Part shown: positions 60,693 to 64,000 of the stretch, piece after piece
How positions within the stretch are numbered: position 1 is the first letter of the stretch
Layout: each line of letters begins with the position of its first letter
Assembly (NCBI GenBank): GCA_903813345.2
Contig: CAIIXF020000008.1
Location: forward strand, 36,232,867 to 36,296,866
DNA from: Owenia fusiformis
Taxonomy: Eukaryota; Annelida; Polychaeta; Sabellida; Oweniidae
Reading direction: 5' to 3'
Length of the DNA: 64,000 bases
Made by a program: the position numbers and the translations under genes
Notes under the pieces: generated by a model
What the model was told of the DNA's origin: nothing
Database searches by the model: none
The model's input: only the letters and a program-made list of their open reading frames with translations

Positions 60693-61030
60693 CTACACTC
60701 TTAAAAATGAATTACTTGAGTATTTCCCAAGTATTTCCCAAGTATAAAAATTACTTAAAGTTAAATACTTAGTTTTACTTCATTTTACTTAGGTTTAACT
60801 TATATTGTCATTTTGAGTTTTTTAATTGCTTAATTATGTAAATGAGTATTACAATTACTACAGTAAATATTTCAATTTCTCTCCTTGCATTAGTAAATTC
60901 ACCATAAATGAATTACTTAAAAATTACTTAAAATTTATTCAGTAGTTCAAGCTTAAGTAATTTTTGACTTAAAATGAGTAGTACAGTTTCTCAATATAAG
61001 GAAATCCAAGTAATAATTTTAAGAGTGTAG
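60693..61030. mobile_element. MITE-like element with TIRs
   Basis: The left end 'ctacactcttaaaa' is perfectly inverted at the right end, 'ttttaagagtgtag'. The interior is rich in 'attacttaa' and 'aagtattt' phrases. About 340 bp, non-coding. Confidence 0.75.
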
Positions 61031-61270
61031 TTTTAATTTTATGGATTACATCTGGTTTATCTAGCAAATATTAGTTAATATTGTGAAATAATTCACCAGC
61101 ATCTCACGTTTACATATTGAAAGTCAAAATAATTGTCTGTTTTACATAATACTTAGTCAAGCGATTTATAACATTTATAAAGCAACAGATAGCTGGATAT
61201 ATAGTGATGTATGCAACTCTAGTTTCCTGCATTTTCGAATTCTAAAATGAAGTTTCATCATTCGTACAGT

Positions 61271-61298
61271 CAGAGACATATACATCTATATGTCTCTG
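61271..61298. repeat. Perfect 12-bp hairpin
   Basis: 'cagagacatata', loop 'catc', 'tatatgtctctg'. No T-run follows, and its role is unknown. Confidence 0.8.
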
Positions 61299-62537
61299 GT
61301 ACAGTGTACATACTATGATATAAATTTGGTGAACCTTTACAAAAGATTAATACATACATTGGTCACCAAGGCCCCTATCTAATAATATTAAAAAAATATA
61401 TACATTATTTACCAAGGCCCCTATCTTGTAATTATTAAACCACGCATTCAGAACTATACGTAATTATTTGTCATCATCATATAGATATAAATGTGGGGTA
61501 TACATCTATAGTAGTGAAATAAAATTATTTACGTTATGGTTTAACAGTAAATATTTTACCTATTGAACTGATTTGTTCGTAGTAGCGAGATGTAACAACA
61601 TCTTAACACAGTGTTCAACAGACGGCAATAGTCATACGCGCAATAAGCATAATCAACTGATAATTTCATTGGGATAATCATATGCACTGATTAAGATAGG
61701 AAGATTTGTCTGTTATTGAGGATCATCTCGAAACCAATATAACCCCTCCTCCTCTCTGCTCTTTGGTTTACGCCCATTTGATTGATTCGAGAAATAACAA
61801 TGGTCCATGTTTGACAATTTTATGTAACAAAGCGTGTGAGTGGTAAAGTTCTATACAAAAATATATTTTTCAGATGTTTCGACTAAAACTTGAAGTGAAG
61901 TTTAAAGATTTGCCCGATCTTATATTTTTGCCTCGCTAATGCCTTGGTCACATTGCTCCGATTTTCACTACGGCGCCCGGCCGATTGAGTATTTTTGCCT
62001 TTCCAAGTCCACGTGATCAGTGGTTGACTGTAGCGTTCTACTAAAATGTATGAATGGATACAAAATTAAAGAAGGAGAATAAAACTGAAAACTAAGAATC
62101 CAATGACAACAGTAACTTTACAAGGTCGTGATGAAAGCGTGTTTAACCATTTACCATGATGAAAATCATGGGGTTTCAATTTCTATTGAATGCATGGGCA
62201 ATGCCCATGTGAAAATGCACACAAAAACATAACATCGTCAGTCTTTATTTTTACTCGTCTAACCTTGATCACACAATATATTCAACATAACATACATATT
62301 TACTGACTGAAATCATGTATCGATTGAGACGCATGTATTAATCAAATTTGATTCTGGTTAAAATACATATAGAGGCCTTATGCTTACACGTACGTATGAA
62401 TGTATACGGGAGAGATTAAAGTAGTCTTACTATAATTGTAATACGTGTAGTTAACAGTTTGCGCAAAGTTGCTGCATATGAAAATCAGTGATTTCAGAGG
62501 ATTTTTCTTGAAAAGAAGCGAATGAAAAATTTCCAAG

Positions 62538-62714
62538 ATGTTTATACAGACTCATCAAGCGAAATATCTTTTACTTATTTTAACTCTATACATTATTGGA
62601 TTTCTGATATACATGGTACAAGATCTGAGATACACTGATTTAATAGAGGGATATCTATTCCATAAAGCAGATCCTCAACATCAACGCTACATGGTTTACG
62701 AATGCAGCCAACAG
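62538..62714 (+). CDS. Glycosyltransferase gene 2, exon 1 (3'-partial gene)
   Basis: 59 codons, MFIQTHQAKYLLLILTLY then IIGFLIYMVQDLRY and ending RYMVYECSQQ, donor 'gtttca'. It is highly similar to 55307-55495 but four residues shorter around GYLFHKADPQ. It must be exon 1 of a tandem paralogue whose catalytic exon lies right of the window. Substitutions keep the frame, the anchor and the splice donor, so it looks functional. Confidence 0.78.
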
Positions 62715-64000
62715 GTTTCATTTTACATTCTTCTTTGACAAGTAATTAAACAAACTAAAAGAATCTGTTTGGTGTTTCAAATTCAATATGTGTTTTAACA
62801 TATGAAGACATGATATGTATTTAATGAAATTAAAATGTATACAAAGAAGTTATTCACCAGGAGATACATGTATGGGAAATATCACAAGGATGATATTAAT
62901 ATTTCCAGAGGGAACGCAGTGACAGAGGGAAATATTGATATCAACCGAGGGATATTCGTCATATCATCCCGACAGGAAAATAACAAATTTATACCATGTT
63001 TAAGAGCAATATCTACCTCAAATCCCCTGTTTAATGATAGAAAAATTCTGTAAAAATGATATACCGGGTATACCATGATGTTGCTCTGACTATGGTATAA
63101 TAGAATTCACCAAATCGACCATGGTATAATAGAATTCACCAAATCGAATTATTGATCTTTGCTTTGATGTTCGAGATATTATTTATGATTGAAATTCACT
63201 TAGTACTGTCACTTTAAACTGTCATCTCAAAACAACTCTTCTCACAAGAGAATTAATTAATGTAATAAATGAACTGGAAAAAATTGACTAGACCGAGCGA
63301 GCTAGAGGAACTTTTTGTTTCAAAGAAACACTATTTCACGCATTCTGATACTCAAAGCATCTTTCTGTTTCACCTGAAACAGGGCTGAGAAGATTTGATA
63401 TGTCATGGTTTATCATGATATATTTCATGCACTTGGTGATTCTATTATAATTCAATGCAACAAACAATATGGATGATGACATTAGAGAATAAATATAATA
63501 GAAAATAAAACATGTATAAAACATTTTGGAGCAAGATTCTGCCACTTGAAAAGGTTTTATTCTATGATCTCCGAAAAGATACTTGAATAGCAAGGGAATG
63601 TGTAAAATGTGATAATAATACAAGATCAGAAACAGTTTGCAAATCACCCTTTGATGATATTCATTATGGCAATCTATCGTGTCAATTCCAAATTATACAT
63701 TGAATTAAAATAAATTTCATATGAAGTATCGATTATCATAATCTAGGCTAGTGTTGGATAGTTCATCATTTTCAATATTATTTGCAAGCGCATGGACCTG
63801 ACACACAGTGAAATCTATGGCACATAACTCTATTGACACATACATCTATCTATCATGTCTATTGGGCCACTTTCCACATACAGGGTGTTCCAAAAGTAGC
63901 AGGACTGGTGCTGGCATTTTGTCAATTCTGCACCGAGTGTGTTCCAATTTTCACAAATTGTACTTTGACGTAGTGCAACTAAAATTGATAAGTTTCAGAA
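62715..64000. other. Intron of glycosyltransferase gene 2
   Basis: Similar to the gene 1 intron in blocks, but lacking the 12-bp and 475-bp repeats. It includes a 2-copy repeat of 'tatggtataatagaattcac' near 63090-63145. At 63877 the sequence 'acatacagggtgttccaaaa' looks like the start of a TIR element cut by the window end. Confidence 0.6.

Larger units (their letters stand above)
59945..62537. other. Between paralogous glycosyltransferase genes
   Basis: Contains the 3' UTR of gene 1, a MITE at 60693 and a hairpin at 61271. From about 62260 it is similar to 55080-55306 and is the likely promoter region of gene 2. The frame at 59950-60147 shows no similarity I recognise. Confidence 0.6.

Overview
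This is animal nuclear DNA. Short exons, mostly 50-240 nt, with GT-AG junctions are separated by long AT-rich introns packed with minisatellites and small inverted-repeat elements. No bacterial features are present. The gene content and the style of the dispersed repeats suggest a marine invertebrate, possibly a lophotrochozoan such as a mollusc. The taxon is inference and is held with low confidence.

About two thirds of the window (5649-48222, + strand) is one gene, a phospholipase C beta of the PLCB4/norpA class. This is the Gq-activated enzyme that cleaves PIP2 to IP3 and diacylglycerol. Thirty consecutive coding exons, placed by hand, join in one open frame of 1,107 residues. They run from the end of the PH domain through the EF hands, X box, X-Y linker, Y box, C2 domain, Gq-binding helices and distal coiled-coil domain, to a PDZ-type C-terminus. 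The first exons (start codon and most of the PH domain) lie upstream of the window. Exon numbers below count from the first exon in the window.

Two exons are present as diverged duplicates. Exons 9A/9B (94 nt each) carry catalytic X-box residues, and exons 17A/17B (85 nt each) carry the start of the Y box. In both pairs the exon phases mean that including or skipping both copies breaks the frame, so they should be spliced mutually exclusively. Two alternative last exons (46458 and 48154) give different C-termini. Together this allows up to eight proteins.

The second unusual feature is that tandem repeats have grown out of the exon edges of this gene. The donor of exon 7 and the acceptors of exons 21 and 23, each with adjoining coding bases, have been amplified into long arrays of decoy splice sites. 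Smaller or decayed duplications of the same kind are seen at exons 5, 9B and 19.

From 48.3 to 55.3 kb the sequence is intergenic, with an 89-bp higher-order minisatellite and MITE-like elements. From 55.3 to 60 kb there is a two-exon gene for a type II membrane glycosyltransferase of the GGLGDR (fucosyltransferase-like) type. A second copy of its first exon at 62538-62714 starts a tandem paralogue that runs off the right end. Most other long open frames in the window are by-products of minisatellites whose unit length is a multiple of three.
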